A stretch of 64,000 nucleotides of DNA from Moringa oleifera. Its lineage: Eukaryota > Streptophyta > Magnoliopsida > Brassicales > Moringaceae. The position numbers and the translations under genes are program-made. Position 1 is the stretch's first letter. Each line of letters starts with the position of its first letter. Below are positions 50,101-61,326 of the stretch, in pieces. The stretch covers positions 1,183,001-1,247,000 of the forward strand of contig JAJFZO010000575.1 of NCBI GenBank assembly GCA_021397835.1, given 5' to 3'. A model generated the notes under the pieces. That model was not told the DNA's origin. It saw only the letters and a program-made list of their open reading frames with translations, and did no database searches.

Positions 50101-51846
50101 GAATCTGCAGTCGAGGTGACTGAGGACAGCTCAGCAATGGAAGAAGGTCAAGTCTTTAATTCTCCTTATAAGTATTCACTTCCATTTGATTTATTTTGAG
50201 ATTGTAGTTAAGATATTTCGGGGTTTTCTGTCTGTATCATGTATCCTCCTGCATTTTTTGTGGGCATTCCTATTAATTTCTGTTTGCAAACTGCTAATAC
50301 TACAAAAAGTTTTTTCAAAGAAATAAGAATTTGATGGAAGAAAATGTTTATCGGAGCTAGCTTGTCAACATAATTAACTTTTGCGGGGACATAGAAAGGG
50401 TAGCTTGCTGCAGTATGTTGCAACCTTTCTTTTAGACATAGAAAGGGTAGCTTGTTGCAGCAAGTAGAGTGGTCATGTTGATTTTCATTTGTTCCCTTTG
50501 TCAGGTGAATTCAAATCTGTCTATGTGAGAAACTTGCCCTCCACAGTCACTGCTGCTGATATCGAGGAAGAATTTAAAAACTTTGGTAGAATCAAGCCCG
50601 ATGGTGTGTTCATTAGGAACCGAAAGGTGATTTCATTTGTCTTCTTTCTAATTGAGTGTATAGATAGGTTATATCCAGGAAGGAAGGTGAATTAGCATTT
50701 GATTCATGCAGGATGTGGTCGGTGTTTGCTATGCTTTTGTCGAGTTTGAAGACATGGTTGCTGTTCAAAATGCTATCAAGGTCTGAATTTTTTTATCATC
50801 ATTTGTTATTTTTGTACTTCTTCTGAAGCATTTATGTATTTTATTGTCTCTGCGTGTTCACCTGATCTAATGATCTACTTTCATTGTGGTTGTCTTGCCT
50901 TCTTCACTGATTTGTACTTTTACTGGACTCTGCGATTGCTGTGATTACTTCTTGCCCTTCTCCGTTCTTCACATGCTGTATCTTTGGTTTTTGATTATGT
51001 AATCTTGCATATTCTTATTTGTTATATGCTTAATTGTGTATGCCATAAGGATCTAATTGGTTTAACAAAAAAGTGAAATCTGAGGTAAGATGTGATATAA
51101 AGTTTTTTAATAGGTGTGTCTCACTATATTTGTGATTCTGTAATGTTATTATTAATTCTTTATGTTACATATGACTAATGAGACTTGACAGCCAGAAAAT
51201 CCGTGAAGCTTTTGAATGTAGTTGTGGAAGAGAGGAATATATAGCTGCTGTATTATGTCAAGTATATTTATGGATATTTTATCATTTTTAGCTTTATTTT
51301 GATGATAGATCCTGTACTTATAAATAGACTGATCTTGTTTTGTTCATTCTATAGGCATCTCCAATACAACTGGCTGGAAGGCAAGTTTTCATCGAGGAGA
51401 GGAGACCAAACAGCACTGGCATCCGCGGAGGAAGTATGTGTCTCAGCGTTCCTTTTTTTTTATATATGTTTGTCTTCCCCCTTTTACGTTTTTTCATTAT
51501 TTCTTGAGAGCACGAAGGAATCATGTAACACCTTCAATAGTCTCCACATCATGTCATGCGTCCATATTACTTCTGATAAATTTTCATGAATATTTGGGTA
51601 AAAGGAGTAATTCTGCTTATCATTGAATGGAGAAGTGAAAATGAAACTTGTTTTGATTAATGCTGCATTGAGGTTGTTTTGCCATCTGAATTTTGCTGAT
51701 TAGGAAGGGGAAGAGGCAGGAGCAGCTACCCAACAGAGGCTCCAAGGGGACGTTTTGGTTCTCGTAGTTTGGGCAGGGGAGGCACTCAAGATGGCAGTGA
51801 CTACAGATCGAGAGGCAATGGTTTCCATCAGCGTGGTTCACGATAA
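47162..51846 (+). CDS. G3BP-like protein: NTF2 domain, RRM and RGG tail
   Basis: Nine exons join in frame to 446 aa: 47162-47191, 47300-47434, 48368-48677, 49242-49510, 49963-50146, 50505-50626, 50712-50780, 51355-51433 and 51704-51846. Residues ~10-125 form an NTF2-like domain (VGSYFVGQYYQVLQQQPD, then GSVKTKDFSGRRKFVQTFFL and GYFVLNDIFQFID). An acidic, Glu-rich linker follows. An RRM spans about 313-391: KSVYVRNLPSTVTAADIEEE is RNP2, and VCYAFVEFED fills RNP1. The tail is Arg/Gly-rich (RRGRGRSS, GRGGTQDG, HQRGSR). This order is that of G3BP, the core protein of cytoplasmic stress granules; plant members also act in immunity. Introns 2 and 3 hold G-runs. Confidence 0.94.
47561..47580 (+). 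repeat. G-rich run in intron 2 of the G3BP-like gene
   Basis: A nearly pure G tract, broken by one A, lies on the transcribed-sense strand about 130 bp past the exon 2 donor. Length is uncertain. Confidence 0.7.
48732..48784 (+). repeat. Poly-T then poly-G tract in intron 3 of the G3BP-like gene
   Basis: A T run of over twenty bases is followed, after GTGTTT, by a G run of about twenty. It lies shortly after the exon 3 donor at 48678. Confidence 0.75.
50388..50460 (+). repeat. Two copies of a 26-bp direct repeat
   Basis: Copies at 50388-50413 and 50435-50460 differ by one base and are separated by 21 bp. They end about 45 bp before the exon 6 acceptor of the G3BP-like gene. Confidence 0.7.
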
Positions 51847-52732
51847 GTGATAAGTCTAATGGTCAGTGGAGACTGAACACAGATGGGCAGAAGTACTGCA
51901 GAGCTTAAACTAAGTTTTCTGTTATCTGAGGAAGATTGAAGGTTGCTGAGTTTCTGATTGAACACTTTAATGTTAATGGTTTCAGGGAAATGTATTTGTA
52001 CTCTTTGAGGTGTGTTATTTTACATGAATGGAATTTTGAGGAACATTTTCATTTTATTTCCTCTGATACGTATACCCTGCATCTCCCCTTGAATGGTTTT
52101 TGTTCTGCAATTCAAGTGGGAAATTTTTGGGATTTTGAAGGAGGGGAAGGGATTATGGCATGTTGTTGTAGTTGGCTGTGAAGCTAATTTTATTTAGAAT
52201 TTGGATGACAAACTCTGTATGTTCTTATCTGTTTCACATCTATGACCCAAGAAAAAATGCATCTACATCTTCACAAAATGACTTAGTGCTGTTGGAACAC
52301 TGAGAAGCCTAATATTGGATTGATGTCTCATCTGTTTCAGAAGAAGGTAACTGCTACCTGAATTTGCAATGTGCACATAGGTTTTGATACGAAAATCAAC
52401 GGTATGCAGACACAGTTTATCATTTGAAAAAAGGCCTGGTGGTGTATAGCTGACTGGTTAGTAGTAACCAGAGTCAGGCTTATTACACGCCTCGCCATTG
52501 TTAACAGGTTTTGTGCATCTGGACACAATTCGTACATTACTCTGTACAAAATCTCCTGAACCATAGCTAATCTGGGCCTAATGCTTTCACCTTCAATCCT
52601 GTCTAAACAAGCAAAACAGGCAAGAATCAATCAAACAACTGCCTTATTTCTCTTTATGTTCCACCAAATGACAGAAACCTCTCTCTTTTCTCTCTGTCCC
52701 TGCAGTGGACAGACCAATATTGCTACAAAAGC
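51847..52732. other. Convergent spacer with two 3' ends
   Basis: It lies between the stop codons of the plus-strand G3BP-like gene and the minus-strand TPR gene. The region is probably both 3' UTRs. No further gene is seen. Confidence 0.5.
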
Positions 52733-54324
52733 CTAAGCATTTGAAGAACCTACAGTGGCTTCATGGAATTGTGGGAGCATGTAATCCACAGCAATTGGTG
52801 CATTACATTCTTCTTCTTCCTCCTCTGTTTCCCAGAGAAAACTAGCATATGCTGCATGAACATGGCTGAAACACACAAATCAAAAGTCAGATTCAGTGGA
52901 ACCTGAAGATCTCATAAACAATAAAATCATAAAAAGTCAATACTTTCTGGGTATCTAAAGCCACATATGCACCTGTCTTCAGGAGAAGCTTGAACTGCAC
53001 GTTCAAAGTAGATAGATGCTCTTTCTTGGTCGTGATACATAACCCATATCACCTTAGCATATTGTGAGAGAATATCACCATCATTAGGATCTATTAGGAT
53101 CGCACGAGAGTAATATTGCTCTGCTCCCTCTAGATCATGTTTCGACTGTCAAAAACCACAAAGAAGTGAGAGTTTCTGCTGACACATACTCATCAGATAA
53201 ACATCATCCTTCAAGTAAGTCAAAGAGTTTTCCTCATAAGTTTCAATTTGCTCATAAGAAAATCGCCTTTGGAGAGACAAAATAAACGAAGGGTACAACT
53301 TTAATCTTCAAAACCAGAAAGATTGGTAGTCTCAAATCAAATCTATTGTTGTGGTTTAGATGGATGGCTAGTCATGTACCTCACTAGCTATTGGAGTTCA
53401 CAAACACAATGGAATCCAACGGTTAGCTTTAACTTGAAAATACAGGAGAGAACTCACCTGATACAGAAACTGAGCATAATTCCTCAGAAACAAAGGGTTG
53501 CCAGGATTCTCCTCCACCATTCTCTTATAGTACTCTTCAATGCCCTGGTCATCCCCGCCATTTCCACCACAACCAGACCGATTAAACTCGCCTCCGCCAC
53601 CTCCACCACCACCAATACCACAGTCAATGCCAAGGCCTTTTGCAAGAAACAACCCTTGACTACCCAGCCCAGCTTCTTGCTCAAACTCCACATGCTTTGT
53701 CTTACCTATAACTCTTACTTCCTCAGTCAATACCGTATTCTCCTTCTTGTTCTCCGAATTGAATGCAACATCATTCATGGACATAATCCTCTGTTCATCC
53801 AGCCTTTTTCTCCCTCCAATGTTTTCTCCCAAGCTCTCCTCTCCCGCTTGATCATCTTCTACACCACTATCTTCTTCTTCTTCTTCTTCTCCTCCTTCTT
53901 CGTGACACCTGGTTTTTGGGTCATAAGAGGAGAAAGATGGTATTGTTTCCAGCATCAAGCACTTAGTTCCCCCTGAAGGCTTCTTGGGTTGGTTTGTGAT
54001 GTTGAGTTCCTCGTGGCAACAAGCATCTATAAGTCCTTCAAGGTTCCCTTCAGACTGAGCACGGCGAATGCCTTTACCGGAATAGGATAATTCAGCCACG
54101 GAAGGAGACATGGGAGAGGAATTGCAGGAGAGATGGAGAGACCCAGCAGCTTGGTGAAATGAGAGCTTGTTGGGGTTTGGAGGAAGGTTGCTGCTTGGTG
54201 GAAGATGATGCTTGACGGTGGTGTTGGATTCATGGTAACTGTTGCCGCTGTTGTTGTTGGGACTTTCTGCAAAGGAAGGGAGGAGAGAACTAAGAATTGG
54301 TGTTGAAGAGCTCCTTAGCAGCAT
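52733..54324 (-). CDS. TPR-like protein with acidic and Gly-rich linker
   Basis: Exons 54324-53458, 53145-52973 and 52865-52733 join in frame to 390 aa. The N-terminus is Ser/Pro/Asn-rich and begins MLLRSSSTPILSSLLPS. Around residues 140-160 there is an acidic stretch of Glu, and near 240 a run of eight Gly. The conserved part is C-terminal: YYKRMVEENPGNPLFLRNYA, then GAEQYYSRAILIDPNDGDIL and DQERASIYFERAVQASPEDS. These are tandem TPR-like units that continue into HVHAAYASFLWETEEEE. Plant proteins with this plan (the At1g80130 / At5g20190 group) are often stress- or wound-responsive, but their biochemical role is unknown. TPR arrays bind proteins, so a scaffold role is a reasonable inference. 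Confidence 0.9.
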
Positions 54325-55870
54325 CTTTTCTTGCTTCCTCCTAAGACTGTGGCTTCTGTGGTGGTTCTCAGTTTTGTGTTATCAAACTCTGCACTAAAAA
54401 GGAACAATATCAGTAGGTGAGCAACTTTATTATATTACCATGATGCCATTCTTTTCATCAACCCTTAACTACAGTTTAACCATAGCAAATAGATTCAATT
54501 AATCACTATCATGAAGATTAATCCTCCCACGAAAAAGATTAATAATCCATTTCATTACAGCACTAGAAGACAAAGAAACACAGAGAGGATAACTTGCTCC
54601 ATCTCAGTTTTGTTTTTAACAAGAAGTTGCAGGCTCCTGGTTGAGAAACCAAAAAGTAAGCTTTCTTGGGTACCATTCAGGCAAATTATCAAACATAATC
54701 AGAGCATAAATGAGCTCTTCTATTACTTTGAGAGTGTGAAATAAGACATTTGCATGAAAGTGAAATACATATGAGAGAAACATACACCTTTTTCCTCTGA
54801 TATGCAAAAGGCCTGCCTTTATCATCATCAAACAAGCAGTAAGTTCTTTTTTTTTTTTGACAGGAGAACAAGCACTTGCCCATGCAATGGACAAGAGAAC
54901 AGAGCAGCTTTTAAATCAGGAAAGTGAACCATTGACAAAGGAAAAGGGAATCTTATACATTTCCTTATTCTGATTTTACCATTGACAAAGGCAAAGGGAA
55001 TCTTAAAGGAATCTTATATATTTCCTTATTCTGATTTTACTTTCCTTTTTTTGTGCGGTGGAGAGAGCTTGAGAAGAAAAAGATCAACTCGTGCTCTTGG
55101 TGGAGCTGTACTGATTCACGAACCAAGCAATTTTCTTTATTGGGGTCTTCTGCATGTTGCCAGCTGGTGGGGGCCATAGCAGGGAGCAGACGTAATATCC
55201 TCCGTTGATGCTCAAAGCCTGAGCCAAGTTTTGTAAAATCAGACATTGATCTGCTTTACATCATGTCTCAGAATCCTTGGAACACATGTTCTTGTCAGAG
55301 TCTTACTCGGCGTGCTGCCGTACATGTGGCACAGTGGGTCCACTGTACCGTTCTCTGTTCCTGCTTGGCGCAATTATTGGAGCCAACAGCAACCAATCGA
55401 CTGGCACACATCACAGTTTCTAACCATCCAGTCGGCCCTGCATGGTTCTTCACCATTTTCATGGAATTTCTCTTGTTATGAGAAAAATGCATTAATTAAC
55501 AATTTAGTAACTTTCAACCTTAAAATTTCCGATCTTATTACTAAATTTTATAATATATTTTAATTTATATATAAATTTCACTCTTCCTCACCGCCACCCC
55601 CTGCCCCCCCCCCCCCCCCCCCCTCTATCAATTCTGTCGTTCTACCAGGAACCCCGTAGGCAAACAGAAAATTAAAGATCTTTATATTGAAAGAAAAAAA
55701 AGTAGAAATTAAAAAGAAAAAGGAAATCGAATATTATTGAAAGAACCCAGAAGGGAGACGTCCAATTTTCGGAAACTTGGAATATGCTTATTGGTTAGGA
55801 AGCAGGGAAGGCTGATCAATTTCAGGGTTTCCCATCAAGTTCTTTCATGAAGGTTGGATGATCATCTCCT
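54325..55870. other. Divergent spacer between the TPR and DUF946 genes
   Basis: Promoters of both neighbours must lie here, with starts at 54324 (minus) and 55871 (plus). It contains an imperfect tandem duplication at 54929-55039 and a C run at about 55606-55623. No coding sequence is supported. Confidence 0.5.
54929..55039 (+). repeat. Imperfect tandem duplication, 50 bp and 61 bp
   Basis: Copy one (54929-54978) and copy two (54979-55039) both run from CCATTGACAAAGG to CTGATTTTA. Copy two differs by a few bases and by an 11-bp insertion that repeats the neighbouring GGAATCTT motif. Confidence 0.8.
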
Positions 55871-58509
55871 ATGTCTTGGAAGAGAAACAGAGAGGTGTTT
55901 GGGTGCAAATGCTTGTATTGGAACAATGTAACTAGATTCTCCTCTTCAGAGCCTGAAACTTTCTCTCTACCAGCTCCGCTTCCCCAGTGGCCCCCAGGTA
56001 AGATAATTTTCTATAAAAAAATCGCTTGGATTTCATTTGTGTTTTTGCTGATTGAAACGAGGAATCTGATTTTACCTCCGCCTAATGCTTTTACCTTTCT
56101 TCTTTTGGAAGACATTCGTATGGGTATTTGCTTTCTTGCCCATAATGGTCAATTAGGGTTACGTAATTCGTCTCTTCTCTTTTACCTGACGATTGGTGGG
56201 TTCGTTCTTGTCCTTACTTTCACTCCACTCAAGAATTACGCTTAACTGAAATCGGCTTCCATGTCAAACTTTTTGTCTTCTTTTAAGGTTTCTTCGTCCT
56301 CTGTTTTCCGGAAAAAGAGGTTCTCTCTGTCCTCTGTTTTCTTCTTTGGCTTGTGGAGTTAAAACTTGACCTTTATTGCTGGATGTCTCACCTTAATCTG
56401 TGCAAAAAATAACACGTCTGCCATATGGGATTCAACAGTGGCCATGTTCTTACCTCAATGATTGGCTATATCTGCAGAACCTGCCAATTGGGATGAAACT
56501 GGCATTGGGTAACCTTACTCTGTCGGTTTGGTAACTTGGGTTGTGCTCAACAGTGTAATCTTTTGCACAGAGAGAATGTTGATCAGTTGACAGTTCTAGC
56601 AGTCAGGTTTTTCATGGGGGGGAAATTGGTCTGTAACCCAAAGCTAATTAGGCAGGAACCAAGTTACCCACCAGAGGCTATCTCTCAGAAACTTAAAAGT
56701 ATTATGGACTTTACCTTGGAAATTTCGTTTCTTGGTTTTGGTTCCAATCAGATGGACCATTTCTATTAGTACGTGCTTGTGATGAGATGTTTTAATGTCT
56801 AATTAATAGCCATTCTTCAACTCTAATTGGTCGTTGGTTATCATATGGTTTGGTCTTCTTAGTATCTTTTTTGAACCTTCAAAAGTTCTAATTGTATGGT
56901 TGTCTTCTGAATGTCAGGTCATGGATTTGCCACGGGAAAGATAGATCTAGGAGAACTAGTTGTAGCTAAAGTCTACCAGTTTGAGTTCGTCTGGGGCTAC
57001 AATCTCTCACAGCACAAGGAGAAAGGTGTTTCATTTTACAAACCAGTCAGAATTCCTGCTGGTTTTCATATCCTTGGTCACTACTGCCAATCTAATTCTC
57101 AACCTTTGCGAGGCTTTGTTCTTGTGGCTGCTTCTAAACAGGAAGATGCATGTGTGCCTGGGCCTGGCAACTCACCAGGCCTGAGGGAGCCCCTTGATTA
57201 CAGTTTAGTTTGGAGTTCAAGTGATTGGGGTGAAGAAAATTATAATGGTTGTGGTTTTTTCTGGCTACCTCAGCCTCCTGAGGGCTATAAGCCTGTGGGA
57301 TACATTGTTACAAACACTCCAGAGAAACCGAAATTGCATGAAGTTAGATGCCTTAGAGCTGATCTGACAGATAAATGCGAAGTGTTTAAAGTTGTACTGG
57401 ATACCAGTTCTGAATATTCAGATAATCCTTTCCAGGTTTGGTCAACAAGACCCTCACACCGAGGAATGTTAGGCAGAGGTGTTCCTGTGGGAACTTTCTT
57501 TTGCAGCTGTTGGATGCCTGGAGATGAGCTTGATACAGCTTGCTTGAGGAATTCAGATCCTGGATTACACGCAATGCCAAATCTTTATCAGATTCATGCC
57601 CTCATCCAGCACTATGGACCCACTGTTTTCTTTCATCCAGATGAAATCTATTTGCCATCGTCTGTCTCATGGTTTTTCGAAAATGGAGCATTGTTGTATA
57701 GAGCAGGGAATGCAGTTGGTGAAGCTATTGATGCAAATGGCTCGAATTTGCCTGCTGGTGGGACAAACGATGGCCAGTTTTGGATAGACTTGCCAGCTGA
57801 TGAACGAGGAAAGAGTATCAAGCATGGAAACCTGGAAAGTGCAAAACTTTACGCACATGTGAAGCCAGCTCTTGGTGGGACTTTCACTGATATTGCCATG
57901 TGGGTTTTCTATCCCTTTAATGGACCAGGAACCCTCAAAATTGGACTCGGAAGCATTCCTCTTGGCAAGATTGGACAGCATATCGGTGACTGGGAACATT
58001 TTACTCTCCGAATATGTAACTTTACAGGAGAACTTTGGAGCATATACTTCTCACAGCATAGCGGCGGTGAATGGGTGGATGCTTACAATTTAGAGTACAT
58101 CGAAGGGAATAAAGCCATCGTTTACTCTTCGAAAAGTGGGCATGCGAGCTACCCTCATCCTGGAACCTACATTCAGGGATCTGCAAAGCTCGGAATTGGC
58201 GTAAGGAATGATGCTGCGCGTAGTAGCTTATATGTGGATTCAAGTATCCATTACCAAGTTGTAGCTGCAGAATACCTTGGCGAAGGGGTCGTTGCTGAGC
58301 CTGGTTGGTTGCAGTTCATGAGAGAGTGGGGTCCTACTATTGTGTACGATTCAAGAACTGGGCTTGATAAGGTGATTAAACGCATACCTAGAAGGCTTCG
58401 AAACTCGGTGGAGAACGTGTTTCGGAAGTTGCCGGGAGAGCTGTGTGGCGAGGAAGGTCCTACAGGGCCCAAGGAGAAGAACAACTGGGTCGGTGACGAA
58501 AGAGGTTAG
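55871..58509 (+). CDS. DUF946 / VPS62-family protein
   Basis: Two exons, 55871-55997 and 56918-58509, join in frame to 572 aa. The first exon gives a variable N-terminus ([20 protein letters not shown]) and the second holds the whole conserved domain. Family blocks include [84 protein letters not shown] and [20 protein letters not shown]. The family is named after yeast Vps62, linked to vacuolar sorting, but the biochemical role in plants is not known. No signal peptide or membrane helix is evident. The cysteines near the N-terminus (GCKC) could be lipid-modified, which is only a guess. The start is the first ATG in frame before the spliced donor. Confidence 0.93.
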
Positions 58510-59331
58510 ATTTCCAACCATCCCCATAACTACAGAACTTAGGAAGCCAATTCAAGCAAGAGTGCTCTTCAAGCACGATTTCTTGAAAACTTCAAAAAAA
58601 GGGATGAAGGTGATTCTTGCCGGTAGCTATCCAAGCTTCAGATTTGCTTCCATACTCGAAATATCTGTGACGTTGGGTATCAGTTTCTGCAAATATATAT
58701 GTATATTTTGATTAACTATATGTAACAATTATGGGAGTAGATTTCATTGATTAGAGTCCATAGACAAAAGGTCATTCTGTGCAGAGGCTTGTGAACACAA
58801 CATGTACATCAACCACTATAAGATAATTTCAAGGGAAGAAATGAAAACATTCGGAATCACTGTTATAAGAAGAAATGATCATTCTGTCATAAGAAGCTCA
58901 TGGCTTTTAACTTTTTTTTGGAAATTTTACCATCTTTTTGCTCAATTCAAGGAGTTAATTTCCTCTTGTTATTCATTCAAATCAGTGCAGTTCAAATTTA
59001 TTTTGAAGTTGGAATACTACTCTTAATATTAATACATGAGAAAAGAAAATGATGTGTTTATTCTGGGCCTGTAAACTCGTTGTCATACTTGTACCAAATG
59101 GGCTGTGAATGGTGATCTTACTGGCTAGCTGTCTGGCCCTTTAAGCTGCTAAAGAAGGCTGGGCTTTCTTTTGAGGCTGGGGGTTTACAGACTGCCCTGC
59201 TGTTTTTGTCCTGGGTTCTACCGGAACTGGAGCGAGTCAGCCCAGTGTCTCTGGTTTTTGTGTTGGTACGCTAAAACCCTTGAATACTGAAGCAGAACGA
59301 AAAGAAAGGGGAAGGGCAAGGAAAGTGGAGG
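58510..59331. promoter_or_regulatory. DUF946 3' flank and promoter of the COA1-like gene
   Basis: The left half is the 3' UTR of the DUF946 gene. The right half carries three TGGGCY site II elements on the plus strand at 59064-59069, 59099-59104 and 59160-59165. All are within 270 bp of the next start codon. Confidence 0.55.
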
Positions 59332-61326
59332 ATGCTCGCAAGACGATTTGTTTCCTTCTTCAAGAGTTCCCCAGCTTCCAGGTACAATAATCCTCTTTAA
59401 ATTTTGTTTTCCCTCATTTTGGGATTCATATGTTGATTTTAATAGCATGGGGTTAGCTCAAGCTATTACTCCTACGTACTCTTCAACCTCGATTGAAGTT
59501 TAACATTCTAGTTTGGCTTCTTGCCTAGATAATCTTTATCTGAATCCTTCAATTTCTTTTTCTCGTTCCTCTCAACTTTTACTGACTTAATTCTACTGCT
59601 GGAGCTGAACTTTGAGTACACTGTGTTTGGTCACCGGGAAAACTGGTTCTGAAGATTGAGAATTATTCATTACTCTATTGATCTTAGTTATGGCCGAATG
59701 AGAGAATGACAGAGGTTCAGCATTATAGTGTTAATTATTGTCACACATTTCTCTGCAATCGAAGGGATATTTTAGAACATGTTAGAATTGCAACCTATTT
59801 GAGGGAAGTGTGCATGCTGTTGGCTGAAGAAGCTGAATATTGTTCTCGAACTCTTTAACTGCTTAATTTTTCCATTAGAAGACCAAGAAAAAACTGAACT
59901 TGTTATACGTGACTGATAAGCTTGCTTTGTTCAGTTCTGTGAAATCTGTAGATGAAGGAAATAGCAAATCTTTTGGCCGGAAGGCAGTGTCTTTTGTCTT
60001 GATTACTGTTACTGGTGGTGTTGCTTTGAGTGCTCTTGATGACCTTGCTATCTATCATGGCTGTAGCAGGTATGCTCTTTCTTCTTCGCCCAGAAATCCT
60101 GTAAGTAGTGAACAACCACCAAATTGCCAATTTTGGAAGGCTAAATTTTATAAGATGTTTTGGTTAAGCAGATATTTGCTTATTTTACTCTTTTCTTTTC
60201 CTTAATGAACTTGCAAATCTGGCATTTGATCAGTCCAAGTATTACTTGAGTTTTTCTATCCCTTTGCCTGTCTGTTGCTCCACACAGGTAGATAAGTAGA
60301 AAAATTAGCTCTCTGGAATCCATTTATGGGGTTTCATTCAATATTAATCTCAGAATGCTTTTCCCAGGGGAACTTTTAAGAAACAGTGTAGCCAAGTGCT
60401 AAATATATTCATCATGATTTCTTCAACTTATTTCAATCATTGATTATAATCATACAGTCTCAAAATTGCCATGGCTTTGCAGTTGATGCAAGTTTCTCTA
60501 TGTTCTTATGAATTGTCATAACTAATATGCATTTGACTTTCCCACCATCTACGCACTTGACCTATTTAATTCTTAACTGACCATGTTACTAAAGAAGTAA
60601 AATCAACTATGAAGGCTAATCATTGGATTCATGTCTCCTATTGCATTTCTAGTTTCTGTCTCGATTTGTGATGTAATTCCCGTTTTTTGGTCTTTTGCTC
60701 CTGACTATCTTTCAGCAAGGCCATGGAGAAAGCGAGTAAGAATCAAGCTATTATAGACGCACTTGGGGAGCCAGTTGAGAAGGGACCATGGTATAATGCA
60801 TCTCTTGCAGTTGCTCACAAGAGGCAATCCGTATCTTGCTCATTTCCTGTATCCGGACCACAAGGGACTGGAATTTTCCAGTTGAAGGCCGTTCGTAATA
60901 GAGGTTTGTAATGCAACATATATCCGTTCTGCTTCTTTTCCTTTTCCCTTATTCCTTTTGAAGTCTTTACAGGTGCAATGTAGTTATAATCTCAATTGGG
61001 TTTCTTCACGAGCACTTGAAAATGCAGTGGACTGTTCATTAGGACTTCAGAAGACGTGTTTGTATTGCAGTTAAAACTAATGCTTTCTGGGTGATACTGT
61101 TTGATTCTGAAATGGGTTTTTTTCTTAAGCAGATAACGCCTGGTATTCAGCTTTCCGTCCACAGAACTGGGAAATTCTAATCATGGAAGCTCTCCTCCAT
61201 GTCCCTGCAAATGAGGGGAAGCTGCAAACATTGCGGATTAGTGTCTCAGACAACATTCCTCCTCCTGCTTGTAAGGCTTGTGTCGAATATAAGCCTCAAG
61301 AATCTGAGAGTACAGAGAAGAAATGA
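59332..61326 (+). CDS. COA1-like cytochrome oxidase assembly protein
   Basis: Exons 59332-59381, 59935-60069, 60716-60903 and 61133-61326 join in frame to 188 aa. The N-terminus MLARRFVSFFKSSPAS is basic, free of acidic residues and fits a mitochondrial presequence. A single membrane segment follows near residues 33-50 (AVSFVLITVTGGVALSAL). The soluble part has ALGEPVEKGPWYNASLAV, then SCSFPVSGPQGTGIFQLKA, typical of the COA1/TIM21-like fold in which a small domain faces the intermembrane space. The tail has a Cys pair (PPACKACVEYKP). COA1 acts early in cytochrome c oxidase assembly in yeast; for the plant protein this is assumed. Site II promoter elements fit a mitochondrial gene. Confidence 0.72.

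Noticed and set aside
53323..53976. Plus-strand 217-codon open frame
   Set aside because: It is the antisense shadow of the first exon of the TPR gene and has low-complexity composition.
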